Shown here piece by piece: positions 47,890 through 55,129 of a DNA stretch of 64,000 nucleotides. The stretch comes from an uncultured Propionibacteriaceae bacterium (GTDB taxonomy: Bacteria; Actinomycetota; Actinomycetes; Propionibacteriales; Propionibacteriaceae), in assembly GCA_945911015.1 (NCBI GenBank), contig CAMDZW010000010.1, forward strand, positions 24,741-88,740. The letters run 5' to 3'. Every line of letters starts with the position of its first letter. Positions within the stretch are counted from its first letter, which is position 1. The notes beneath the pieces were generated by a model. That model worked only from the letters and a program-made list of their open reading frames with translations. It was not told the DNA's origin and searched no databases. Position numbers and translations under genes: made by a program.

Positions 47890-49073
47890 TCGACGCCCGT
47901 ACGCGACAGGGCCTCGGTACCGGCGACCTGGGCATAGATCTGTTCGAACCGGTCCAAGGTCTTGTCGAAGGAATGGATCGCGACCATGCGCCGGCTGGCC
48001 TGACCGTACCGTTCCCGCAGCTCGGGGTCACGCAGCAAGGTGGTCAGGTGCTCACTCAGCTCAGCGACATTGCCAGGGGTGTAGAGCATCCCGTTCTCCC
48101 CCGGGTGCACCAGATGTGGCAGGGCCATCGCATCAGCAGCGACGACCGGTTTGGCCGCTGACATGGCCTCCAGCGTCACCAGTGACTGGAGTTCAGCGAT
48201 GCCCGGCATGCAGAAGATGTCGCTCTTCCCGTACGCCTCGACAAGGTCGTCCTCGCAGATGTAGCCGCGGAAGGTGACCCGGTCCCCGATCCCCAGTTCG
48301 TCGGCCAGCTTCTTCCAGGCATCACGGCACGAACCGTTGCCGACAAGCTCGATCCGGGCCCCCTGCGGACCCCGCAGATCCGCAGGCAGGAGCGCGAAGG
48401 CACGCAGCAGTTCGTCGACCCGCTTCTCCTGGTCGAGGCGGCCCACAAACAGGATGGTCGGATGCTGGCGGTCATGGCAGGCTCGGGCCGCGGCCTCCTC
48501 GTACCGAGTCGGGTCGATGCCGTTGGACAAGGCCTCGCCGGTGAGGTCGGTGCGCTGTTCGAGCAGCTCGATCGCCCGTGGTGTCGGCGCCGTGATGAAC
48601 TGCGCACGACCGAACACGCGTTGCAGATCCCACCAAGCGGCTCGACGTGCTGTCTCCTCGAACCAGCTCGGGGTGCGGGCATGCATGAACAGGTTCTCCG
48701 GCATGAAATGGTTCGTGGCCACCAGCGGCAGTCCGAGCTTGTGAGCTCCGGTGGTGATGTAGCGCCCGACGATGAAGTGAGCCTGTGGATGGACGACATC
48801 GGGTCGGACCTTCTCCAGGATCTGGAGGCAGGCCGGCTTCGCAGTCCACGGCAGACTCACCCGGTACCACTCGTGCAGCGGCCATCGATAGGACACCACC
48901 CGATGCACGGTGACCCCCTGCACGATCTCGGTGGCCGGAGGGCCGTCGGCCGAGGGTGCGGCAACGTGCACCTCATGTCCACGGTCAGTCAGACCGAGGG
49001 CAAGCCGCTCGGTGAAGCGGGAGGCCCCGTTCACGTCCGGCGGATAGGTGTCGGTGGCCAGCAGGATTCTCAC
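47880..49073 (-). CDS. Glycosyltransferase family 4
   Basis: A 397-residue GT-B retaining glycosyltransferase. The N-terminal acceptor domain starts RILLATDTYPPDVNGASRFTERLA. The C-terminal nucleotide-sugar domain has LFVGRLDQEKRVDELLRAF and the EX7E-like CMPGIAELQSLVTLEAMSA. Related actinobacterial enzymes transfer mannose or glucose to lipid carriers; the precise acceptor is unknown. The GTG start overlaps the stop of the DMT transporter gene (GTGA), so the pair is coupled. Confidence 0.9.
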   Translation of the reverse strand: MRILLATDTYPPDVNGASRFTERLALGLTDRGHEVHVAAPSADGPPATEIVQGVTVHRVVSYRWPLHEWYRVSLPWTAKPACLQILEKVRPDVVHPQAHFIVGRYITTGAHKLGLPLVATNHFMPENLFMHARTPSWFEETARRAAWWDLQRVFGRAQFITAPTPRAIELLEQRTDLTGEALSNGIDPTRYEEAAARACHDRQHPTILFVGRLDQEKRVDELLRAFALLPADLRGPQGARIELVGNGSCRDAWKKLADELGIGDRVTFRGYICEDDLVEAYGKSDIFCMPGIAELQSLVTLEAMSAAKPVVAADAMALPHLVHPGENGMLYTPGNVAELSEHLTTLLRDPELRERYGQASRRMVAIHSFDKTLDRFEQIYAQVAGTEALSRTGVDQA

Positions 49074-50023
49074 CGATGGTTCCTCTCGTCACGGGAGTCA
49101 GCAACAGCTTCTTCCGACCGTACCTGTTCGGTCCGCACCCGTTGCACATCGGGATGGTGACGGGACAGCAGCAGTACGGCGATGACCGCGACGACGGCAC
49201 AGCCTGCCATCCCCGCGAGCACCGACGGGGCCAGTCCACTGATCTCGCCGAGCAGGACCGCACCGATCAGGACCGACACGATCGGGTCGGTCACGGTCAA
49301 CCCACCGACCACGACCGCGGGCGCACCGCTGACAAAACCGTGCTGCAACAGATAGGCCGCCAACGGATAGGCCACCACCAACAGCAGGGCCGGCGCCCAC
49401 ACCGAGGCCGAGGTCAATGACACCCCCGCGTCGAGTCGACTGAAGATGGTCTTCATCACCACGGCAGCCAGTCCGTACGCCGTCGCCGCGGCGACCGTCC
49501 ACGACAGGCTGCGCAGCCAACCGGGACCGTGGTGAGCGGCCACCACCAGTGCGGCAATCACGACCGCGACCACCGCCGCGGTGATGGCCAGTGCTGACTC
49601 GTTCGGCGGGTGGGAGGCGGTGTGCCGGGCAGCCAACACCACGACCCCGGCGACCCCGGCCATCGCGGCGAGCACCGGCCCCCACACACCAGTTCCACCC
49701 GGCGGGCTGGTACGGCTTCGGGCTCGGCCCATCAGCACCGCCAGTGGCATGCTGAGCACGGTCATCGGTTGAACCACAGCAACGGGTGCCCCGCTGAGTG
49801 CGGCAAGGTTGAGGACTGCGCCGAGCCCGGACAGTCCGAAGCCGAACCACCACCGCGGACGGCGGACCAGTTCGGCCAGAAATCTGTGGGACAGCAAACC
49901 GGTCGGTCGATCCCGCCGGGTCTGTTGGGTGACGGCCTCGTGCTGGAGCACCGCTGCGGCCGCGAAGGCAATCGAGGCCAGGATCGACAGCACGACTGCG
50001 AGCGACAGGCTCAGCTCGGCCAC
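49070..50023 (-). CDS. DMT-superfamily permease
   Basis: A 317-residue membrane protein with nine to ten helices and the drug/metabolite transporter layout of two similar halves (ALSGAPVAVVQPMTVLSMPLA and VSGAPAVVVGGLTVTDPIVS). The C-terminus is a charged tail. Substrate unknown; linkage to a glycosyltransferase by a four-base overlap suggests a role with cell-surface glycolipids, which is inference. GTG start at 50023 with no strong ribosome site. Confidence 0.82.
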   Translation of the reverse strand: MAELSLSLAVVLSILASIAFAAAAVLQHEAVTQQTRRDRPTGLLSHRFLAELVRRPRWWFGFGLSGLGAVLNLAALSGAPVAVVQPMTVLSMPLAVLMGRARSRTSPPGGTGVWGPVLAAMAGVAGVVVLAARHTASHPPNESALAITAAVVAVVIAALVVAAHHGPGWLRSLSWTVAAATAYGLAAVVMKTIFSRLDAGVSLTSASVWAPALLLVVAYPLAAYLLQHGFVSGAPAVVVGGLTVTDPIVSVLIGAVLLGEISGLAPSVLAGMAGCAVVAVIAVLLLSRHHPDVQRVRTEQVRSEEAVADSRDERNHR

Positions 50024-50111
50024 CTCATCTCAGCACAGTTCGGACCGTCCCAGTAGACCACGGCCCGGCCCGGTCCCCCTCGGAGACACTCGGGCCGGGC
50101 CCATCAGGTCC

Positions 50112-51050
50112 TCACCAGTGGACGACGACCTTGTCCCCCACCGCGACCTGGTCGAAGAGCCATTCGATCCCGGCCCGGTCCCGGATGTTCACACAGCCGT
50201 GGGAGCAACCGTTCCAGCCGCGAGCTGCGAAGTCCGAGGAGTAGTGGACCGCCTGACCACCGGAGAAGAACATCGCGAACGGCATCGCGCTGCCGTAGAT
50301 CGTCGAGACGTGGTCTCGCGACTTCCAGCCGACCGAGAACACTCCTTCACGAGTCTCCTCCCCCTGACAGCCGAAGCGGGCATCCAACACCTTGACGACC
50401 TTGCCGTTGACCACCCAGCTGAGCGTGTTCGTCGACTTGTCCACGCACATCACCTTGCCGGTCAGGCATCGTTCGTCGAGGGTGCCGGGATTCTTCGCCG
50501 GGGGCCGGTCCGCCTTCTCGTCGGCCGTCGGCTGCCTGGTCATCGCCACCAACCGGTCCCAGGTCCGCTGGTCGACCTTTCCGGTGACCGGGATCTCTCG
50601 CTTGGCCTGAAAACCGCGGATCGACTCAGCCGTCACCGGACCGTAGTAGCCGGTCACATCGGTGTCGAACCAACCGATCTGCTTGAGCCGGGCCTGCAGT
50701 TCACGGACCTTGTCACCCTGGGAGCCCTCCTGCCACAGTGTCTTGCCCGGCTTGAGCGAGGGCTTGGTGGGCTTCGGCTTGGCCGGCTTCGTCGGCTTCG
50801 TCGGGGTCGGATCGCCACTCGGCTTCTCAGTTGACGGCGGCGCGGAGGGTTCCCGGCTCGGCTTGTCGCTGGCCGGGGGTTCGGACGTGGAGGCCGGACC
50901 CGACGGCTGTGCTGTGGGCCCATGGCTGGTCGTCTCGACCGGTGCCGGCTCATTGCCGATGGTGGCCGGGGCTGCGCCACAGGATGCAACCAGTGCGGCA
51001 ACGGCAAGCCCGGCCAGGGCTGCTGCGATACGGGCTGAACGATGAGACAT
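50112..51050 (-). CDS. L,D-transpeptidase lipoprotein with peptidoglycan-binding domain
   Basis: A 312-residue secreted enzyme. The signal peptide ends in lipobox VASC (Cys24), followed by a 60-residue Pro/Ser/Lys-rich linker with repeated KPTK or KPAK. A PG_binding_1 domain (GDKVRELQARLKQIGWF to VTAESIRGFQAKREIPVTG) comes next, then a YkuD catalytic domain. The active site is GCSHGCVNIRD with the catalytic cysteine, preceded by the histidine in AVHYSSDF. It forms 3-3 cross-links or attaches proteins to peptidoglycan outside the cell. AGGAG is 6 bases before the ATG. Confidence 0.92.
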   Translation of the reverse strand: MSHRSARIAAALAGLAVAALVASCGAAPATIGNEPAPVETTSHGPTAQPSGPASTSEPPASDKPSREPSAPPSTEKPSGDPTPTKPTKPAKPKPTKPSLKPGKTLWQEGSQGDKVRELQARLKQIGWFDTDVTGYYGPVTAESIRGFQAKREIPVTGKVDQRTWDRLVAMTRQPTADEKADRPPAKNPGTLDERCLTGKVMCVDKSTNTLSWVVNGKVVKVLDARFGCQGEETREGVFSVGWKSRDHVSTIYGSAMPFAMFFSGGQAVHYSSDFAARGWNGCSHGCVNIRDRAGIEWLFDQVAVGDKVVVHW

Positions 51051-51162
51051 GGACCTCTCCTGGTCAATCGGTTCTCATCTGGGATACGCGGAGAGGTGGC
51101 GCTACGTTGCACCCGATTCGGTCACAACTTGGTTGCGAGCCGAGATGGATGTGCTTATGAGG

Positions 51163-52458
51163 TCAGGCCGTTTCCAGCTCGGCGCGGATCCGCCACGCTC
51201 CTGTGGCACGCTGCCAGGCCTCGGCTGTCTCGTACAGCAAGGCGGCCTCGCGCAGTGCCTCTCGGGCCGCGGGCACGTCCCCGAGCGTCAGGTTCGCCCG
51301 GTGACGCAACATGTGCACATCGGCACGGGACTGGGGCGACAACGGTGAAGGCTCGGTGACCACACCCTCGGCGAGCAGCAGTGCCTCACGGGCCTCTCCT
51401 CTGGCCAGGGCCTGACTGGCCCGTACCATTTCCAGGTTGGCCAGGTCGCCGGGGCCACCGACCAGGCTGAGCGCCATGGCCGCACTGTCGACCAGAGCAT
51501 CCACGCCGTCGAGCAACCCTGCCTCGAGACGCATGCGTGCCGAGGCCTGGCGGAACCGGGCCCACAGCCCGAGGTCGACGTCGGGGCGGAACAGGCGCTC
51601 GGCAAGAGCATGTTCGCGCAGACCGGCCGTGACGTCTCCGGTCATGAACCCGACATTGCCGACAACCCAGGCGATCTGGCCACGGATCTGGTCAGAGTCG
51701 ACCTGCTCACTCAGCTGGCGCAATTCGTCAGTGGCCACAACGGCCTCGTCGAACATGCCCGCGTCCATGAGCGTGGCGACGCGAACGATCAGCACTTCGG
51801 CGTGGACCGGGGCGGCGACCGGGTCAGCTGCGAGTCGCTCCAGAGCCTGGGCGGTCAGGGCCAGGGCCCGGTCCAGATGACCGAGCGCGCGATGGCAGCG
51901 CCCCGACACGGCGAGCACCTCACAGGCCAATTGCGCTGAGCCACGAGCGATCGGATGACCCACCAGCAGCGAAGCGATGCTGCCGGCCTCGATGAAGTGC
52001 CCGATCGTGACCAGGGCGTGCATCCGAGTCTGCTCGGCCTGCCACCACAGGTCGGAGCGGTGTGCGGCCAACGCCCGGTCGCTGACGGTCTTCGCCCGAT
52101 CACAGATCACCCGGGGGTCACCGATCCGTTGGGCCTCACGCAAAGCGGCGTCGGCGACCTGAAGGCTGATCGCGGAGCTGCCGACCACGTATGACTGTTG
52201 GTCGGTGTCCAGTAGGTCCTCGGACGGGACTCCAAGCGTCGTCGCCAGGTGGATGATCACTTCTTCGGTGGGCTGACGCCGACCGTTCTCCAGATAGGAG
52301 ATGTAGCTGGCCGAGTATTCGTTGCCCCCGAGTGCGGCTTGGGACAGGCCTGCCTGCTGGCGCAGGGTGCGCAGCCGAGCACCGAAGGTCTCGACGGTGC
52401 TCATGATCGGCGCGGTGGCCCGAATGGGCTTGGTGGTCATGATCGGCTTGGTGGCCAT
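51163..52458 (-). CDS. XRE-family regulator with TPR sensor region
   Basis: A 431-residue cytoplasmic regulator. Residues 25-83 form an XRE helix-turn-helix (RLRTLRQQAGLSQAALGG, YISYLENGRRQPTEEVI). The rest is a series of alpha-helical TPR-like repeats (ALGHLDRALALTAQALERL, MDAGMFDEAVVATDELRQL). This plan matches peptide-binding regulators of the RRNPP type. ATG 52458 has GGAGGT 12 bases upstream; in-frame ATGs at 52440 and 52404 are alternatives, and the first 18 codons are an imperfect repeat (ATKPIMTTKPIRATAPI). It diverges from a small secreted-peptide gene and shares with it a 60-base control region with two palindromes. Confidence 0.85.
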   Translation of the reverse strand: MATKPIMTTKPIRATAPIMSTVETFGARLRTLRQQAGLSQAALGGNEYSASYISYLENGRRQPTEEVIIHLATTLGVPSEDLLDTDQQSYVVGSSAISLQVADAALREAQRIGDPRVICDRAKTVSDRALAAHRSDLWWQAEQTRMHALVTIGHFIEAGSIASLLVGHPIARGSAQLACEVLAVSGRCHRALGHLDRALALTAQALERLAADPVAAPVHAEVLIVRVATLMDAGMFDEAVVATDELRQLSEQVDSDQIRGQIAWVVGNVGFMTGDVTAGLREHALAERLFRPDVDLGLWARFRQASARMRLEAGLLDGVDALVDSAAMALSLVGGPGDLANLEMVRASQALARGEAREALLLAEGVVTEPSPLSPQSRADVHMLRHRANLTLGDVPAAREALREAALLYETAEAWQRATGAWRIRAELETA

Positions 52459-52512
52459 GGTGGGTCTGTCACCTCCGCGCGGGCGCAGTTGGGGTCATGG
52501 GGGTCTGGTCCG

Positions 52513-52540
52513 ACAGTAGTCGCTGTGACAATTCTGTCAA
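52513..52540 (-). promoter_or_regulatory. Promoter of the XRE-TPR regulator gene
   Basis: On the minus strand TTGACA (52535-52540), a 16-base spacer, and TACTGT (52513-52518). The -35 is contained in palindrome box 1. Transcription would begin near 52506, about 48 bases before ATG 52458. Confidence 0.65.
52526..52539. promoter_or_regulatory. Operator box 1, TGACA-N4-TGTCA
   Basis: TGACAATTCTGTCA, a perfect 5-bp inverted repeat with a 4-base centre, overlapping the -35 of the regulator promoter. Its start is exactly 21 bases from box 2, so both boxes lie on the same helix face. Confidence 0.8.
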
Positions 52541-52545
52541 GTGTG

Positions 52546-52575
52546 TTGACAGCTCTGTCACACCTGTCATAGCGT
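52546..52575 (+). promoter_or_regulatory. Promoter of the secreted-peptide gene
   Basis: TTGACA (52546-52551), an 18-base spacer, and TAGCGT (52570-52575), the best-matched promoter in the window. Its -35 lies in palindrome box 2. Transcription would begin near 52582, about 50 bases before the ATG. Confidence 0.7.
52547..52560. promoter_or_regulatory. Operator box 2, TGACA-N4-TGTCA
   Basis: TGACAGCTCTGTCA, the same 5-bp inverted repeat as box 1 with a different centre, overlapping the -35 of the peptide-gene promoter. Further TGTCA half sites lie at 52565-52569 (in the spacer before the -10) and at 52467-52471 near the regulator's ribosome site. Confidence 0.8.
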
Positions 52576-52631
52576 GAATCTCGTCGACAACGGACCGCCC
52601 GGTCCGGACCATCACAGCACGGGAGATTCCG

Positions 52632-52790
52632 ATGAGCTTGAAGAAGACCTTGGCCGGATTGGCCATCACGCTGGTCGCAGTCCTCGGCGGCATCGGCTTC
52701 GCTCAGGCAGACGCCAACGCGATCCCTCCGACCGGCACCCCGAGCGCAAGCTTCGAAGGTGGCGGCGGCGACCACGGCGTCTGGCCCTGA
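52632..52790 (+). CDS. 52-residue secreted peptide, candidate signalling propeptide
   Basis: A short ORF with GGGAG 7 bases before the ATG. The N-terminus has two lysines (MSLKK), a hydrophobic core (AGLAITLVAVLGGIGFA), and likely signal peptidase sites AQA or ANA at residues 25 and 30. The predicted mature part is about 22 residues beginning IPPTGTPSAS and ending FEGGGGDHGVWP; it has no cysteine. It faces the XRE-TPR regulator, from which it is separated by a shared promoter region with two palindromes. Propeptide genes next to TPR regulators are typical of peptide quorum sensing in Firmicutes (PapR-PlcR and others). No peptide family known to me matches the C-terminus. Confidence 0.7.
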   Translation: MSLKKTLAGLAITLVAVLGGIGFAQADANAIPPTGTPSASFEGGGGDHGVWP

Positions 52791-52803
52791 CCCATTGACT
52801 TTC

Positions 52804-52833
52804 TGATCAGTGACTCCTCCTCCACACTGATCA
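52804..52833 (+). terminator. Stem-loop after the secreted-peptide gene
   Basis: Perfect 9-bp stem TGATCAGTG / CACTGATCA with a 12-base CT-rich loop, 13 bases after the stop codon. No T run. Confidence 0.5.
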
Positions 52834-52856
52834 CTCCTCCCCCAGTTGCTGTCGTC

Positions 52857-52913
52857 GGTTCCGAGTCAACTTCCGACAGAACACTCCCCCCGAAGTGTTC
52901 TCGACTCGGAGCC
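52857..52913. repeat. Long double-stem hairpin in a gene-free stretch
   Basis: An outer 11-bp stem (52857-52867 with 52903-52913, one G-T wobble) and an inner perfect 8-bp stem AGAACACT / AGTGTTCT (52878-52885 with 52894-52901) with a C-rich loop. It lies between the peptide gene and the MarR gene. The 450-base stretch 52791-53240 has no convincing gene; apart from the two hairpins it holds a short direct repeat GCAACTGGCCC near 53145 and 53168. The hairpin may be a second terminator or a structured RNA. Confidence 0.55.
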
Positions 52914-53228
52914 GGCGACATGCAGCCCGCACCGCTCCCCCAAACTGCCCCTTGAGTAGCTGACCGTACGGAACAGGTATGCCCCACTGGTCCACCACGC
53001 GACATCCTGAGGCTGACGCCGATGTCAGCTCGACCAGGAAGCCCGAAACGACACAGCCACCCATCACACCCGCGTCACCGCCGACGCCCAAACCTGCACA
53101 CCCACCGATCTCGACCGAACGACCGGACATGTGGCCCTAAGGTTGCGCAACTGGCCCTGAGGTGGCCGCAACTGGCCCGACCGTCGCTCAGCCAACGAAC
53201 ATCGTCCGATGACCACGGCATGAATCAG

Positions 53229-53234
53229 TACGGT
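53229..53234 (+). promoter_or_regulatory. -10 element of the MarR gene (leaderless)
   Basis: TACGGT ends 6 bases before GTG 53241 and decides the start against ATG 53220. Confidence 0.5.
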
Positions 53235-53240
53235 GGGACG

Positions 53241-53726
53241 GTGGCAGACGACGTGGACCTGGCAACTCGCTTGATGATCGCGTCCTCGCGATTCGTACGT
53301 CGGGTCCGGCGCACCAATCGGATGGAACACTCCACGGCGGAGTGGCGCACTCTGTCGATCATTGGCCAACACGCACCCCTCCGGGTGACCGATCTGGCCC
53401 GTATCGACCACGTGAGCCAACCAACGGTCACGGTGATGGTCAATCGTCTCGTTGGTCTGGGCCTGGTCGAACGCTCCCGAGAGCCACACGACCGACGCGC
53501 ACGGCAGCTCTCACTGACCGATCAGGGCCACACCGCGTTGAGCGCTCTGCGGGAGAACGCCACCGGCGAACTGGCCCCGATGATCGGCGCGCTGAGCGAA
53601 GAAGAGCGAGGGGCCCTCGATGCCGCCGCTGACATCCTGCTGCGGCTCACCGCCCACGAAGGTGACCTCACCCCACCGGGTCCGGCAGACCCATGGCTGA
53701 GCGCCAGTGCTGGTGCAGTTGAGTGA
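53241..53726 (+). CDS. MarR-family transcriptional regulator
   Basis: A 161-residue winged-helix regulator: TAEWRTLSIIGQHAPLRVTD, then HVSQPTVTVMVNRLVGLGLV for the recognition helix, then SREPHDRRARQLSLTDQG for the wing with the conserved D-R-R. Members respond to small aromatic ligands or oxidants. GTG 53241 is chosen because of the -10 hexamer just upstream; ATG 53220 is in frame and overlaps it. The 3' end overlaps the convergent sulfatase gene by 59 bases. Its target genes are not evident. Confidence 0.88.
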   Translation: MADDVDLATRLMIASSRFVRRVRRTNRMEHSTAEWRTLSIIGQHAPLRVTDLARIDHVSQPTVTVMVNRLVGLGLVERSREPHDRRARQLSLTDQGHTALSALRENATGELAPMIGALSEEERGALDAAADILLRLTAHEGDLTPPGPADPWLSASAGAVE

Positions 53727-55056
53727 GTCGCGCGACCTGATCGGGATGGTCATCGGCCAGGTTGACCTGCTCGCCCGGATCCCGATCGAGCCGGGCCAGG
53801 TGGATTCCTGAACCGACCGGGGCATGTTCCTTGCGGCGCAGCTCGGCTGCGGTCACCGAGTCCGAATCGACCGCGTACAACTTCCAGTCACCGTCGCGGA
53901 CCGCCCACTGGAATCCGCACTCCCAGTGCAGGGTCCGTTCGAGGGTCCCCCCAGCGAGGACGTCGGCGATGTCGACGCCGTCGAGACCGTTGGGCACCGC
54001 TGCACCGCTTGCGGCAGCGAAGGTTGGGTGGAGATCGAGGCTGCTGACCGGGACCTCGGTGTGCGAGCCTGCCGGTACTGTGCCCGGCCAACGCCAGATC
54101 ATCGGCACCCGGACACCACCTTCCCACAAGGTGTACTTCGTCCCACGGTACGGGGTGTTGTCACCCCAGTTGCAGGTCGATCCGCCGTTGTCGGTCAGGT
54201 AGACCACGATGGTGTTCTCGGCCTGCCCGGTACGGTCCAGCAGGTCCAGCAACTCGCCGATCTGGGCGTCCATCAGCTCCAGTTGGGCCAAGTAGTACTC
54301 ACGTCCGTGCGGCAGATTGGGCATGATCGCGTCGTCGTACCACTCGCCGTAGTCCTCGACGTCGGGCCCTTGCCAGTCCGCATGGGCAGGAAGACCGCGA
54401 CGCTCGAGCTCCTCGGGCGGCAGCTGCCAGCAGAAGTTGTGCACCGCGTTGAAGGCCAGCATGCAGAAGAAGGGGCGTTCGTCGTCGGGGTCGGCGACGA
54501 ACTCGCGAGCAGCCCGCCCCAATTCATCGGTCAGGAAGCCTTCGAATTCGTACGGTTCATCGCCCTTGCGCAGCGGCAGGACAGCAGTGCGGCGGGCAGC
54601 TTCTGGGCCGGCCTGCTCGACCAACGCCTCCGAACGGTGCATGTAGTGCAGGCGTCCCTCGGATTGTCCGGCGAGACCGTACAGCGTGGTCTCGAAACCG
54701 TGATGCGGCGGACAGGCACGATCCCCGACGGTCTCGGGACCGTAGTGGACCTTCCCGAAGTAGCCAGTGCGATAGCCCTGCCGCTGCAGGGTCTCAGCCA
54801 TCGTCGGCTCCTGATCAGGAGGGAACTGCGAGTTGGAGAACCACAAGCTCCCCCAGCGTTGCTGCTGCCGACCGCTGATCATCCCCGAGCGTGATGGGCT
54901 GCAGATCGGCGCGGTGACATAGGCATCGGCGCAGGTGATGCCCTCGGCCGCCAGCCGGTCGAGCGCGGGCGTACGGACATCGTGGTGGATGCCGCGGGCG
55001 GAGCGGTCAGCATGTCCGTGGTCGTCGGAGACGATCAGCACGATGTTGGGACGCAT
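53668..55056 (-). CDS. Sulfatase (alkaline phosphatase superfamily)
   Basis: A 462-residue type I sulfatase. Asp11 and Asp12 in LIVSDDHGH bind calcium. The CxPxR signature reads CSPSR with Cys52 to be converted to formylglycine by FGE. GYFGKVHYG supplies the conserved Lys and His, and YLTDNGG the late metal ligands. No signal peptide is visible, so it acts in the cytoplasm on an imported sulfated substrate, unless the start is further upstream. AGGTGG lies 9 bases before ATG 55056. No FGE gene is in the window. It diverges from an MFS transporter that could import the substrate. Confidence 0.9.
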   Translation of the reverse strand: MRPNIVLIVSDDHGHADRSARGIHHDVRTPALDRLAAEGITCADAYVTAPICSPSRSGMISGRQQQRWGSLWFSNSQFPPDQEPTMAETLQRQGYRTGYFGKVHYGPETVGDRACPPHHGFETTLYGLAGQSEGRLHYMHRSEALVEQAGPEAARRTAVLPLRKGDEPYEFEGFLTDELGRAAREFVADPDDERPFFCMLAFNAVHNFCWQLPPEELERRGLPAHADWQGPDVEDYGEWYDDAIMPNLPHGREYYLAQLELMDAQIGELLDLLDRTGQAENTIVVYLTDNGGSTCNWGDNTPYRGTKYTLWEGGVRVPMIWRWPGTVPAGSHTEVPVSSLDLHPTFAAASGAAVPNGLDGVDIADVLAGGTLERTLHWECGFQWAVRDGDWKLYAVDSDSVTAAELRRKEHAPVGSGIHLARLDRDPGEQVNLADDHPDQVARLTQLHQHWRSAMGLPDPVG

Positions 55057-55117
55057 CTCAGGAATCCACCTTTCGGACGAGTCGACGTCGAGTCACCTGC
55101 ACGCTAGCACCGCCGCC

Positions 55118-55123
55118 TAGATT
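55118..55123 (+). promoter_or_regulatory. -10 element of the MFS transporter gene (leaderless)
   Basis: TAGATT ends 6 bases before GTG 55130. Confidence 0.5.
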
Positions 55124-55129
55124 GAGTCA

